Shown one piece after another: positions 23,283 to 34,200 of a stretch of DNA of 64,000 nt; the stretch's first letter is position 1; every line of letters begins with the position of its first letter. Below the pieces are notes generated by a model. The model saw only the letters and a program-made list of their open reading frames with translations, did not search any database and was not told where the DNA came from. The position numbers and the translations under genes are program-made. This stretch comes from Heterodera schachtii (Eukaryota > Nematoda > Chromadorea > Rhabditida > Heteroderidae). The stretch is from assembly GCA_023374025.1 (NCBI GenBank), contig SIJG01000061.1, positions 728,437 through 792,436 on the forward strand, written 5' to 3'.

Positions 23283-24056
23283 AAATTTTTCAGTTTTTGT
23301 CTTCCATAGTATCTATGGAATTCCGATCATTTATTGTTAATTTGGCTTTTTGTGATACTCTCCTTAAACATTAAAATACAATATTGTATAATGTTTAAAT
23401 TTTGTTTCTAATACAATTTTTCCCCTGGCCTTAAGCTAACAAACTTTATTCATTTGCTGTTATTTTACAATGCAAGTCCAACTGCATTGTTATGTGAATC
23501 CTGCCGTTGAAATGGTAAAATATTCTAACAGCTTTATATATTTTTTAAATTTTTATTTTCAAAATTCGTCAAATTATTGTTTTCTAATTTTATTCATATG
23601 TAAATAATGTAATTAGAAGTAAAGGAAAATCCGTACAAAAGGCAACCCGTCTAATAAAAAATTTTACAAAATAAAGCCTTAGCTTAAGCCAAAGGCTAGG
23701 CTTAGCCGAGCTTAGGCCTAAGCCTAATCCAAAAATTTTGACTTAGCTTAAGCCATTGTACGGTTTCCTTTTGTATGAATTGTCATGACACTGTAATTAG
23801 TAGTTTATATGTGTTTTAAACCCTCAAAATATGTGCTAAAACTTTGCCAAAGAGGTCAAAATTGTTTTAAGTTCATTATCTCATTTTCCACCATATAAAA
23901 ATTGTTTAAATTCTTTTTATGGTTTCATAAATTTATTTTTTCCTCCAACTAAATCTTTTTTTTATATTATTTTTACTAAACGAGGCTAATAACAATCCTT
24001 TAATTATTTGATTTTCCGTTTAGCGTGGTCCTTTCCGAGTTTTATTGTCCCCTAAA

Positions 24057-25797
24057 ATGCCGTGCCGTTGTCGTCCCCTCCCTGTCGAACTTGTCAATGA
24101 ATTTGTGTCCTTTGTCCCTGGTCTCTTTTGTCGCAAATTCGTTCTTCCCGCAAATTCTCAATTCTTCTATTTGTTACTCCGTTCTAAGCGTTCAAAAATT
24201 TGGAAAAGCGAAGTTAGAATTTATCAATTAATAAAATAAAAGTTAATAAATTAAGACCGTCGATGTGCGGGAGGAAAGTGCCCTTTACACATTTGGCCAA
24301 ATGTTTCCGCCGTTCTCTGCCATCATACCACGTTTACCCGACCACCGGGACGCTTTAACACTTTCAATGCAACGAATCATGTAAAAAATTTCATAACAAC
24401 TCTCATTTTAGGCGACTCTAGTTGCCTGAGGCGTTTTGGGGTCATGATACGAATCTCACACCTATTTCAACCAATTCCGACCCTAACAATTTCAAAATTC
24501 CATTTTTCCCGACATTTTTTTTGCAAACCAAAGAATACCCCTTGGCTTTCATAGTTTTAAAATCTGGACATTAAAGTAGAGTTGAGCGGGACCGGGACCA
24601 AAACACGGACAACTGAGTACCGAAGACTCGGTTTTGATCAGTTTGACCGGTACCGGGAAATCCCGGTTTTCCCAGCCAAAAAGTCCCGGATCCGGTTTTG
24701 CCCCAAATTTCCGGTCCCGCTCAACTCTAAAATTAAAGAGAATATAGCGCCAACACCATTTTTATACATTTCAGGTTTCTCGAGAACCTGGCCCTCGGGC
24801 GCTTATTGCCGCTGTATGAACTTTTTCATCCAAACGGCCATTCTCAGTGGATAATGTCGTTGCGCGCACGAAATGTTCCCGATTCTGTAAGTTTGCCATT
24901 CTTTCACAATTACCATTAAAATGTGACCAATTAAGACACAAATCAGTTCATTGGTTGGTGCCTAATCGCGCAAATTAGTCCGGGTTTGGTTTACTCCCTC
25001 CTTTTTCTGCTTACTTTTCCTTGCTAAAAATGGTATTTTAACAAATGCTACTCGAGAGTCTCGGCCTCGAACTTTAGTTCCTAATACAATTATATATTTT
25101 AGTGGTAATTTGCCTATTTTCTTTCAAATTTTAGCGCCCCACCGTTTGGGCATTCTTTCAAACAAATTCGGGCGCAATTGCCTCTCGCTTCCATTGCGCC
25201 TTTCATCCCATCCAGCTAACCGATGCTAACGTTGTAAGCTTGAATTTATTCAAGGAAAATTAATACAATTTCCGATTTTTAATTATTTATGGGTTAATTT
25301 CACAATGATTTGGTTAAAAGGAATGGGATGCCGCTTTGGTCTCTTTTGCCGACCGCGTGGCATGGCGCCACAATTGGAATCCGCTCACTGAACAAATTCG
25401 GTCAGCACTAGCGCAGGTAGGAAAAATTCATTAAAATATAATTAAGGAAATAATCATTTATATTTTGTGGCATTTTTTTGCTTAATTTGAACGATTTATG
25501 TTTGGCCTGCATGATTTGGCCCTTTCTCTGCCAGTCCTAATTATTTGAATGAAAATTTCCTTATTCCCATCTGCTCGATAACAAAATTGCAGAAATTTTT
25601 CTTTAATTCGCCGCTTAAATTTCGGAAAGTTCTGAATGTATTTGCTTTTTATTGCCTCGTGCCGTTCATTTTGTGCATTTTCAAAATCTTATTTTTTGCC
25701 ATTTTAGATTGAATCTGGTGAGGTGCCATCTGACGTTGATCCTTCCCCGTACGACCTCCCGCCCAGCGATTCACCGCCATCCTTGGGCGGCCTTTGA
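24057..25797 (+). CDS. F-box-like family protein, copy C
   Basis: Exons 24057-24212, 24256-24380, 24775-24886, 25135-25233, 25321-25416, 25708-25797; 225 residues, intact, with the same phases as copies A and B. Copy C is closest to B, including HSQW in exon 3, the GAIASRFH exon 4, the EWDAALV exon 5 and the IESGEV tail. It differs by REESALYTFGQM in exon 2 and LALGRLLPLYELFHPNG in exon 3. Its upstream flank reaches further (to about 23184) than that of B. The downstream flank ends at an inversion junction (26461-26537) that leads into the broken 5' part of SPRY copy 2, so readthrough from this gene is one possible source of transcription for that copy. F-box assignment is as weak as in the other copies. 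Confidence 0.72.
24577..24729. mobile_element. MITE-like element in intron 2 of copy C
   Basis: Same inverted ends and same intron site as the elements at 1791 and 19683. Confidence 0.7.
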
Positions 25798-27677
25798 TTG
25801 GTCAAAAACAGTGCCGTTGACGTCACTAAAAGAAAACAAACGCTAATTTTGTCTAACATTCACCAGAACTCTTTTAATTTTTAACTCTCAAAGATTTTTT
25901 CTCATTTAATTATTATTTTTTTTCATTTTCTATTGCAGTCTAAAAAAGCTGGAATAATAAAATTTCTCAATATTTGTGTCACTCATAAATTGGGCTTTTA
26001 TCTAAACGGCTTAAATTGGTGTGAAAATTCTCGATGAAATTAACAATCCATAGAAGAAAGAAAGAGTTTGATGAGAGTTTGATGAGCCTTGCTTTTTAAG
26101 TCTTTTTTGTGATGTCGGGCAATTTGCTATGCTGTTTTGCCGAACTGAATTTGCGGGATTAATTTGGTAAATCCACAATTCCAAAAATTCCGCAATTTCT
26201 CCCACGCCGCTCTCAATCAATCATTTGGGTTTCATAATTTTCAAAATCAACCATATTTTGGTGCTTTTCCTTTTTTTCAATTTGGTCGTATATTTCTTTG
26301 ATTGAACCCGTGCTGTATTGGTGCGATGTTTATGATAATCTGATTTTCGGTCATTTTTGCCGCTGTTTGAGCTTTGGCCTCCCAACGGCAATTCCGGGTG
26401 GATAAAAAAAAATCCAACTTTTGTGCCTGATCAGACAAAATTAGAGCGAGTTTGGTTTACTCCCGCTTGAGGCGAGACTCTCGAGTAGCACTTGTTAAGA
26501 TATCTTTTTTTAATCTAGGAAAAGTAAAAAGAAAAAATCGAGTAATGATTGATCGAGAGTGGCGATAAGCAAAATAGTAAATTATTTCACTTTTCTTTCT
26601 TTTTCCGACAAAACAAAAGCTCACAATCAACATCATGTTGAGGGAACAGAAAGCGCAACAAGCGGAGCAAATGACCAAAAAACCGATGAAAGTCGACGAC
26701 ATTCCGACAATTCGGTAGGATTATATAATTACTGGGCTGCCAGATGTGATCATTTATCATCATCATTTTGCTGATTTCATGGAGTCAACTGATGATTTTT
26801 TCTAGTTGATGATTTGCTGAGGTTTTGAGAAATTTGCTGATTTGTTTGATTTTTTGAAAAAATGCTCAAAAATGGCCAGTTTTTAGTGCAAATCTGTTAA
26901 GTAACTGAATGTCCTGAGTTACCGGAGGGTCCGTTGTATCCCTTTATTCCCCATTAATACAGTATGCAACAGTAAGCCTTTATTCCTTGGGAAGGACACA
27001 AAGTCGCGCCGCAAAATTTTATTGATTTTTTTATTTTGAATAAAATTAATTTATGAAATACTGATTCTTGACCCCAAATGATGATTTTTTGTTGGCAAAA
27101 TGACGTTTTTGAAAATTTCATACGGCAGCCCTGATTAATATTTCATTTTAAATATATCGTATCGTTCAGCTGTCATCACATAAGCTTAACACTCGAGAAG
27201 GGAAAAATTAAGCGATGCCGAATTGGGAGGACAAACATCGGCACAAGCAAGCGGAATAAGCCCAAGCCAATCTCAAATGCCGTCGAACAAATCGCCACAC
27301 ATCGGAGAAAAAGTGGGACATTTCAGATGATTTATTAATTTTTACAATTTAAAACAAAAAAAAATTTGAGTAAATGCAAATTATTTGATATTTAGCGCAC
27401 TTTTCAATTCAGAAAATGCATTTAGTTTTTCTGGCAAAATTAAAGAGTTTGAAAAGGCTTTTTATGAAATATTTTCATAAAATATTTTTATACTCTACCT
27501 ATAACAATTATGAGCAATTTTTTTGAAATTGTTAAAAAAATATATGCAATAAATCCTTAATTTTTATTGATAAAAATCCTGCATTTTATTGGAACATTTA
27601 TTTTGATAAGAGATTTTGCAAATTTGTTGACTCCTCTAATTAAAAATAAATTTTACAATGGAAAAATAATCGTTGAA
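25798..27677. other. Junction region and broken 5' part of SPRY copy 2
   Basis: After the copy C flank, 26463-26537 is the reverse complement of 21595-21664. At about 26541 the sequence then joins intron 1 of the SPRY gene, so the signal-peptide exon (11842-11917 in copy 1) is absent. Exon 2 (26620-26714) is intact. Exon 3 (27170-27312) is one base shorter than in copy 1 at ggaaaaattaag and reads into a TAA. An extra 150 bases or so of AT-rich DNA lie at about 27330-27480. Confidence 0.65.
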
Positions 27678-30138
27678 ATGGAACCCCAGGCGAAGGACGA
27701 AATTGCTGAGTTGGAAAATCAAAAACTAAAAAATGAACTCAAAGAAACGAAGCAAAAATTGGCCAAGCTTGAGATGTATCAGAACGTACAGCAGCGGAAC
27801 ATTGAGGAGATAATGGGGCAATTAGCGGAAAGGGAGAGAAAATTGTATGCGAAAATTGATGAGGTGACTAATTAATGAATTTAATTCGAAGCGGAGATAC
27901 TGTACAATAAAAATTATCGTAATCAATTAATTTTTTTAAAGGAGTCACAATCTAAGGAAGAGAAATTACATCAAATTGTCCAGAAAATAGAGACGAATCA
28001 GAACAAATTACAACGAATCATTGATCAAATAACTGAGGCACAGAATGGAGGTGACGAATAAATTAAATAAACAATTTGGTATCATTAGGGCTTATAATTA
28101 TAGTTGCTAAAACTGCCAAATAGTTAGTTTTTAGGTTCTAAAAACCTTAAAAATAGATGCTAAAAATGGGAAAATAGTTGCTAAAAACTTCAAATTAGTG
28201 GTGAAAATAACAACATTTTATTCAAAATGCAACAAAATTAAACCAATCTTGTATTGAGAATAAATCATTTTAAAATAAAATTCTTGTCATGAAAATAAAT
28301 TAATAAATTAGAAAATTTTTCGTTTATTAGGGGCGTATTTTGAATAGATTCTTAGGGATATATTTAAAAAAAATTTAATTCATCTATCACTAAGTTTCTG
28401 TATTAACCTGTAAAATTCATAAAAATTTCGTTAGTTTCACGGGGTTTGAACTTTTTTCAAATTAAAACCTTATAGCTCTGTTCTTTTCATATTGATAAAT
28501 ATGATCGAAATGTCGAAAATAAATTTTAATTGCTTTGAAACTGAAAATTAATTTTGAGGTTTGACCATTGGCAATCAATGGGATGCAAATGCACGCGAAA
28601 ATGATTTAATCATTGAGAAAAATGAACTGATTGTCCAACATGTTGGACAAATGCATGGTGATCAATTTCATATCACAGAATATGCATGAAAATTTATAAA
28701 TATTTTCTTAGGCTTCGTTTCTGTGTGTGCCAAAAAACCAATTCCAAAAAATGGCACTTTTTACTTTGAAGTTAATGATCTAAATGGGTTTACATCATTG
28801 TATGTAAATTTAATTTAAATAATCAGGAAACAATTTATATATGCTAAAAAACGTCAAATATATGAAATATATTTGTCAAAAAACCACCAAATATTCGCAA
28901 AAAACTCAAAAAAAGCCAAAATATTTGCCAAAAATTAAAACAAAACTGATTCAAGAAAATAAATTAATTTCTCAAAAAGTCTCATATTTTACCCATTCGC
29001 AAGCACAATGCTAATCAAAATTACTTCAATGTATTTTTGAGTAAATCTTTTTCTTGTTTTCTATTATTGACTTATTTTTCGGAATTTTCTACGCTAAATT
29101 CAAACTTTGCCTTAAAAAGTGAATATAAGTCATGAAAAAGGTCAAAGAAATGCAAAAAGAAAATTTTGAACATTTTTAGGCATTTTAGGGATTTTGGCCA
29201 AGAATTTGGGTGCCAAAAAGCTATTTTTGTAAAAAAAAAAGTCAATTTTTTTAAAAAAATCGCTAAAATATTTGTTAAAAATCTTATAAACCAAAAAATA
29301 TTTTTCAGTGCAGCCGTTGGATTGGCACCAAAAGAATTGCCATTGGGCGAACGTGCCGTTTATTTTGATGGCACAAACACTGACCAGCAAAACAATTCAT
29401 ACGAATACAGTCTGCACAGTTTTGCTTCATCATCTTTCCCAATTTTCAAAAATTTACCATCGCTTGAACCTGGCGATGTGATCGGATGCGGCGTAAATTT
29501 GAACACTCGTAACATCATTTACACAAAGAATGGAAAACGCATAAGTAGGAAAATGAATCGAAGCTAATAAAAAAATTAATTTTTTTTTTTTTATTATTTT
29601 GGTTTTTGCCAAAATTATTAATAAAAGGCAATAAAAAACGAAAAATCACCCCTAAGAATCGACCCGAAAATTTTTAAATATATATCCTTAAGAAATGAAA
29701 AATTTCTCAAAAATTCATCTACTACATTACTTATTATTTTCTTGACAAGTTATTTTAAAAATTAATTATCTCCCTTCTGCTGATGTTGGCTTAATTTTAT
29801 AACTTTTTAAACTATAATTTTTGTATCATTTTACACCCCATAAATTTAAGACTTTTTAGTGCCGATTTTCCATTTTTGGTGTCTATTTTTGGGCTTTTTT
29901 AGAGCTTAAAAATTGGAGCACTATTAATAAGGTAATTAATATTAATTATTGCTTTCAAGACACGCCGCGTTTGTTTGTCGCGCCATCCGCCGATGTTGAC
30001 CTTTTCCCATGCGTTACGTTGCGTTGGACTGGCAGCAAAATCGAAGCAAATTTTGGGCCAAATTTTAAGTACAACATTGGCAATGAACAGCAAATGAAGA
30101 ATAGAAACAGCGGCTTTTTAGGCCTTTGGAGAAGCTAA
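27678..30138 (+). CDS. Coiled-coil/SPRY protein, copy 2, no signal peptide
   Basis: Exons 27678-27863, 27942-28050, 28559-28657, 28712-28799, 29309-29544, 29960-30138; 897 bases, 298 residues, all phases consistent. Residues 1-98 form a Lys/Glu-rich coiled coil starting MEPQAKDEIAELENQ. Residues 99-298 form a full SPRY domain with LTIGNQWDANA, KPIPKNGTFYFE, AVGLAPKELPLGE, GDVIGCGVNLNTRNIIYTK, DLFPCVTLRWTG and EANFGPNF. SPRY domains are beta-sandwich protein-binding modules. Without a signal peptide this product would stay in the cytoplasm. The start is chosen because the copy 1 acceptor gaaaag is gaaatg here: the AG is gone and an in-frame ATG stands in its place. Upstream linker exons are broken. 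Whether a promoter is present is unknown, so it may be a new intracellular gene or a pseudogene by 5' loss. Confidence 0.62.
28085..28370. repeat. Inverted repeat, left arm (SPRY copy 2, intron)
   Basis: Counterpart of 13470-13690, with aaatagatgctaaaaatggg and ttcttagggatat. It faces the arm at 29620-29910 in opposite orientation across the three central SPRY exons. Confidence 0.5.
29620..29910. repeat. Inverted repeat, right arm (SPRY copy 2, intron)
   Basis: Counterpart of 15115-15390 with cacccctaagaatc and ccatttttggtgtctatttt. Confidence 0.5.
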
Positions 30139-31261
30139 CTTTTTGGTACAAATGAACGATAGCAGAGCAAAAATAGGAAAAAAATTTTTGTTGCGGTTTG
30201 AGTAAAATTATAAATTTGTTGATAAAAATTTTAATGAAATCTATAAACTTATTGGTTATCTAAAAAAGCATTTTAAAATATAATGGCATTTTATTTTTAG
30301 TTATTTAGCTTCGTGATCTCGGTTCTCGAGTCGAGGTTCCGGGTATTTGCGTCAAAGTTTCATCTGTTTTGATCTCGAATTAGAAGTCAATTTTCGTTCT
30401 CAAACCGAGAAATTTCAAAGGTTTTTGGTGGTCTCGGTCAAGAAGTGCCAGCCAGCTGGGGATGGTGTTTTTTGGATAGTTTTTGTTTATTTTTCCGTTT
30501 ATATAACAAATAAAATGCATCTTAATTGCATGCTCTCTACCACAAAGGTACGTTTTGCCATCATAGACCACGGAAAATTGGATACCATGAGTGGAGGATG
30601 GCATCATTAGCAAAATGTTAACAATAAGCATTGTCAACTTACATTTTCAGGTTTAAAATTCTCAAAAATTGATACTTCTTCTTATGGACTTTCTCAGAAA
30701 CCTCAAAAAAAAACCAAAAATTGCTACATTTATTTGGAATTATGATAAAAAAAAAATAAAATTACTCCGAAATTTGTACAAAAAAACATAACTTAAACCT
30801 AAATGAAAAAAAATGCTGGGAAAATGAATGCTGGTGAGACTAATTATTTTAGAGAGAAACAATACCATTGTTATCGGTATGGATTACGGTAAGCACCAAG
30901 GACAAGGCTTATAAATTATGAACATGGATTCGGTATTAAATTAATACATTTAAATTAAATTCCAAAATTATTCCTGTGACTGTGCTAATATGGCTGGGTT
31001 ACTGTAAAAATGAAGGAAGGGAACAAGGGCTAGCAACAGAGGCAACAGAGGGGGAGAAAGTGCCCCAAAAACTTTTTTGGGGATGGCCCTACGGGGGGAG
31101 GAAAGAAACGCCCATTTGTAGGGGGAGGGAGGGGCGGGGGTGGCAAATGGCCCGGCCCGGCTCAATTGCCACCGCCAACGCACCGCGTAACAAATCGTCG
31201 TTCGTCGCTCAATATACCCTGCCCCAGCCCAATTTGACCCCTCCGGCGGGGCACCAAAATC
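30139..31261. other. Intergenic region between SPRY copy 2 and forkhead
   Basis: Near-copy of 15599-16802, with some deletions around 30300. No gene seen. The GC-richer last 250 bases, with purine tracts and a caccgccaacgcaccgcg stretch, are conserved between the copies and probably hold the forkhead promoter and 5'UTR. Confidence 0.45.
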
Positions 31262-34200
31262 ATGGAAGCATTTCCGCTTTCCTCCACATCCATAAGCAAC
31301 GGTGACCACCACAACAACAATGATCAACATACTGCTGGTGGTGATTGGGTGTTCATCAACGCCTCCGGCGGACATGACAACGACTCTAATGAGGCTGCTA
31401 ATGACTCCAATTACGGCATGTTGGGCAATTGTGGCGGCGGCCAACAGCAGTACATTGCTTTGACCTGGTCAGTGAAAGTTTTGTTTAGCCAAATGAATGG
31501 TTTTGCTGCTGGTGTTTCACAGCACTCATTCAATGGCATGGCACACAAATAAACACATTTTCCACATTTTCGTGCCTTTCCCCCGGGGGATAATTTTTAG
31601 TGTCCCCAAAAATTCTTTATTTATTTGTATGACTGTCTGAGATTTTATAAACAAACCAACAGTTTTCCCGCTTTTCCTCTCACTTATTTGGTCCGATATA
31701 TTCTCACATTCTTTCCGCTGTTCAACTCAAAATATTTGAATCCCTGCTATTTCTTTAAAACATGACCACTTTTCAATTTAATTACCATAAAGGGGGTCTT
31801 TATGGCTGGAAATTTTCCGGTGTACTGTATTTGCGGGACGCAATTGGTTCAAAATCTCGTTAAAATTTTTTTATTTAATTGTGATCCATGGGTTGGAGCT
31901 TCTCAATTCAGAAATTTTGGAACTTTTAAGTTAAATATTTGAGTCCACCTCCTTAAATACTCTTTAATCAACAATTTCTTAATTTATAGCAGAAAATTTT
32001 TAAAATTAGCTCTTTCAAATAAATATTTGAGGAGTTTTTCAGGCCATAAATTTTTTGGAAATAAACAATTTTTAAAATTATTCATCCTTGATAAATTCAA
32101 TCCATTCTTAAGCTAAATTTTTATTTTTTATTTTTCAGCAACCAACAACAAATTGCTGATGATGAGCGGGGACGGCAAAGAACAACAACAACAGGACAAC
32201 AACCATTTTTCCAAAGCGTGCACGGTTTTCAACCAGCACATGCAACACAACCACCCAATGTGCCAGTGCAATTCGACTATGTACCAAGCCTATTAAATGG
32301 GGGCCATGATGCCGATGCGATGGAATGTTGGTGGACATCGACGGCGGCACCAATGGCCGCCAATGGAATGCCATGGGACAACTGTCAAGTGAGGATGAGG
32401 GTCCCATTAGAGATGACAAGACAAAACAGCGCAAAAAAAAACCCAAATAGGGATAAACATCGAATATGGGCAAAAATTCTCAAAAATTCGGTCCAATTAA
32501 CAAAAATAAAAATCATTTAAAAAAAGGATTAGAATATGTTTAAGCCGAAATAAGTGTAAAAAATAAAGCCGCGTTCTAATGATATTTATCCCGTTTTCAA
32601 AATTGATCATTTCCTGTTAAGGCAACTGCTCTCTTAGACAATGTCAGTGGCCCAGGACAATTTGAGGTTGAAGAAGAGGAGGAAGCGGACGGCAATGACG
32701 AGGAGATGAAGCTGTACAACAAGGAAGATGAGGGGCAGCCGACAGTGGCCGGAAGCAGCGAAGTTGTTGAACCTATGCTGACGGCAGCAGCGGCAAAAGC
32801 CGAAGTGCCAAAATCGTCGGAGAAGCGGCGGGCACGCGGAAAATCCGGCAAAGGGGGACGTCGGCGGGCATTGCATGACCGTCGGGGGGAGAAGCCGCGC
32901 GAGACGTACATCCAACTGATCGGCATGGCCATTGAGGCACAGGAGTCAAAGCGGGCCACACTGACGGAAATTGTGGGTGATTTTCTGGATTTCATTGGGA
33001 TGAAAAGGGACAAAGATGAGCCGACTGATGGGACTTAAATCATTGACTGTCTTTTGTGGCTTAGTGGTGAAAAATTAGGAAGCCGTGGGTTTAAATCCCA
33101 CTGAGTGCCTTCTACCTTTATCTAATTTTCTATGATTAAAAATTAACTGTCCATATTATTCAGGTAAAATCTATTGGGTTTTCTTAACTTTTTATTTAAT
33201 TTTAGTACAATTTTCTCCGCGACAAGTTCGAATTTTTTCGAGGTCCCTACGACGGATGGAAAAATTCTGTGCGTCACAATTTGTCCATGCAAGATTATTT
33301 CTACAAATTGCCAAAGGATGAGCATGGCAAAGTTGGAAAGGGTTGGTCCGCCGAATTAATTAATTATTTAATTGATTTACAATTAATTATCGTAATAATT
33401 TCAATAAAATTTTTCCCAATTTTTGGCCACCATTGGACATATGGCAAAGATTGGTATCAAATGGAACGGTTGAAAACTAACAACAATGGTGGCAATGGCC
33501 AACAACAACCATTCAAATTGGCCAAGGGATCAGCAGAGATTGGGAAGGCGACAACAACGGCATCGGCACCGAAAAAGAAGAAGCTGAAGAAAACGAAGCA
33601 GCAGGAAGTGGAGAAAACAGCAGCAGAGGATGAACAGGAGGAGAAGGAAGAGGAGGTACAGTAATATTTTGTAATTATTGCCTAAATGAGTGTGGTACGG
33701 TATTCGGTTTTTTCCGCGTGTTTTTTTTTACAACTTTTTGAAATAATGGAAAGGTCTAAAAAATTTTTTGTCTAGCTTAACGTATTTTGTTTTTAAATTC
33801 TTATAAAATCGGACGAATGTTTTTTTTTATTTTGATTTTTATGGTAGGACATTTCTGTTTTTCAAATTTCAGAAGATGAATTTTCTAATTTAACTCTCTA
33901 AATTTCGGCCAACTATTTGGTTTTTTTTTTGTTAAAATAATTGTCCGCCCAAAAATTCGTCGGAAAGATCAAAACTATCAATTTTCGGGGCTAATGCATC
34001 TCTGATTTACCTCCTTAATTTGCCAATTTTCCTTCTGGCGGGCGATCGGATGGCAAAGGCAATTAAAAGCGCGGATTTTTCCTTCATTTCCCGCTTAACA
34101 AAAAGTTTTATTCAATGGGACAAATTGAGTCCACTTCAGTTTATTTTTTGCTTCATTTTCCAAATTTTTTGTCTAAATGCGCCAAATTCATTCAAATAAA

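Larger units (their letters stand above)
20903..24056. other. Region between copies B and C
   Basis: Contains the downstream flank of B, a degenerate cassette pair (21731-22006), a stretch at about 22160-22900 repeated from about 5850-6600, and a second junction at about 23184. There the sequence enters the right half of the 156-372 MITE, present as two tandem 49-base copies, and then the full upstream flank of the family with its telomere-like cluster at about 23665-23735. No complete gene is present between the two copies. Confidence 0.55.

Noticed and set aside
27567..27677. Upstream extension of SPRY copy 2 with a hydrophobic stretch that might replace the lost signal peptide
   Set aside because: It has no in-frame ATG before 27678 (it opens at TTG), and it aligns with the AT-rich intron of copy 1.
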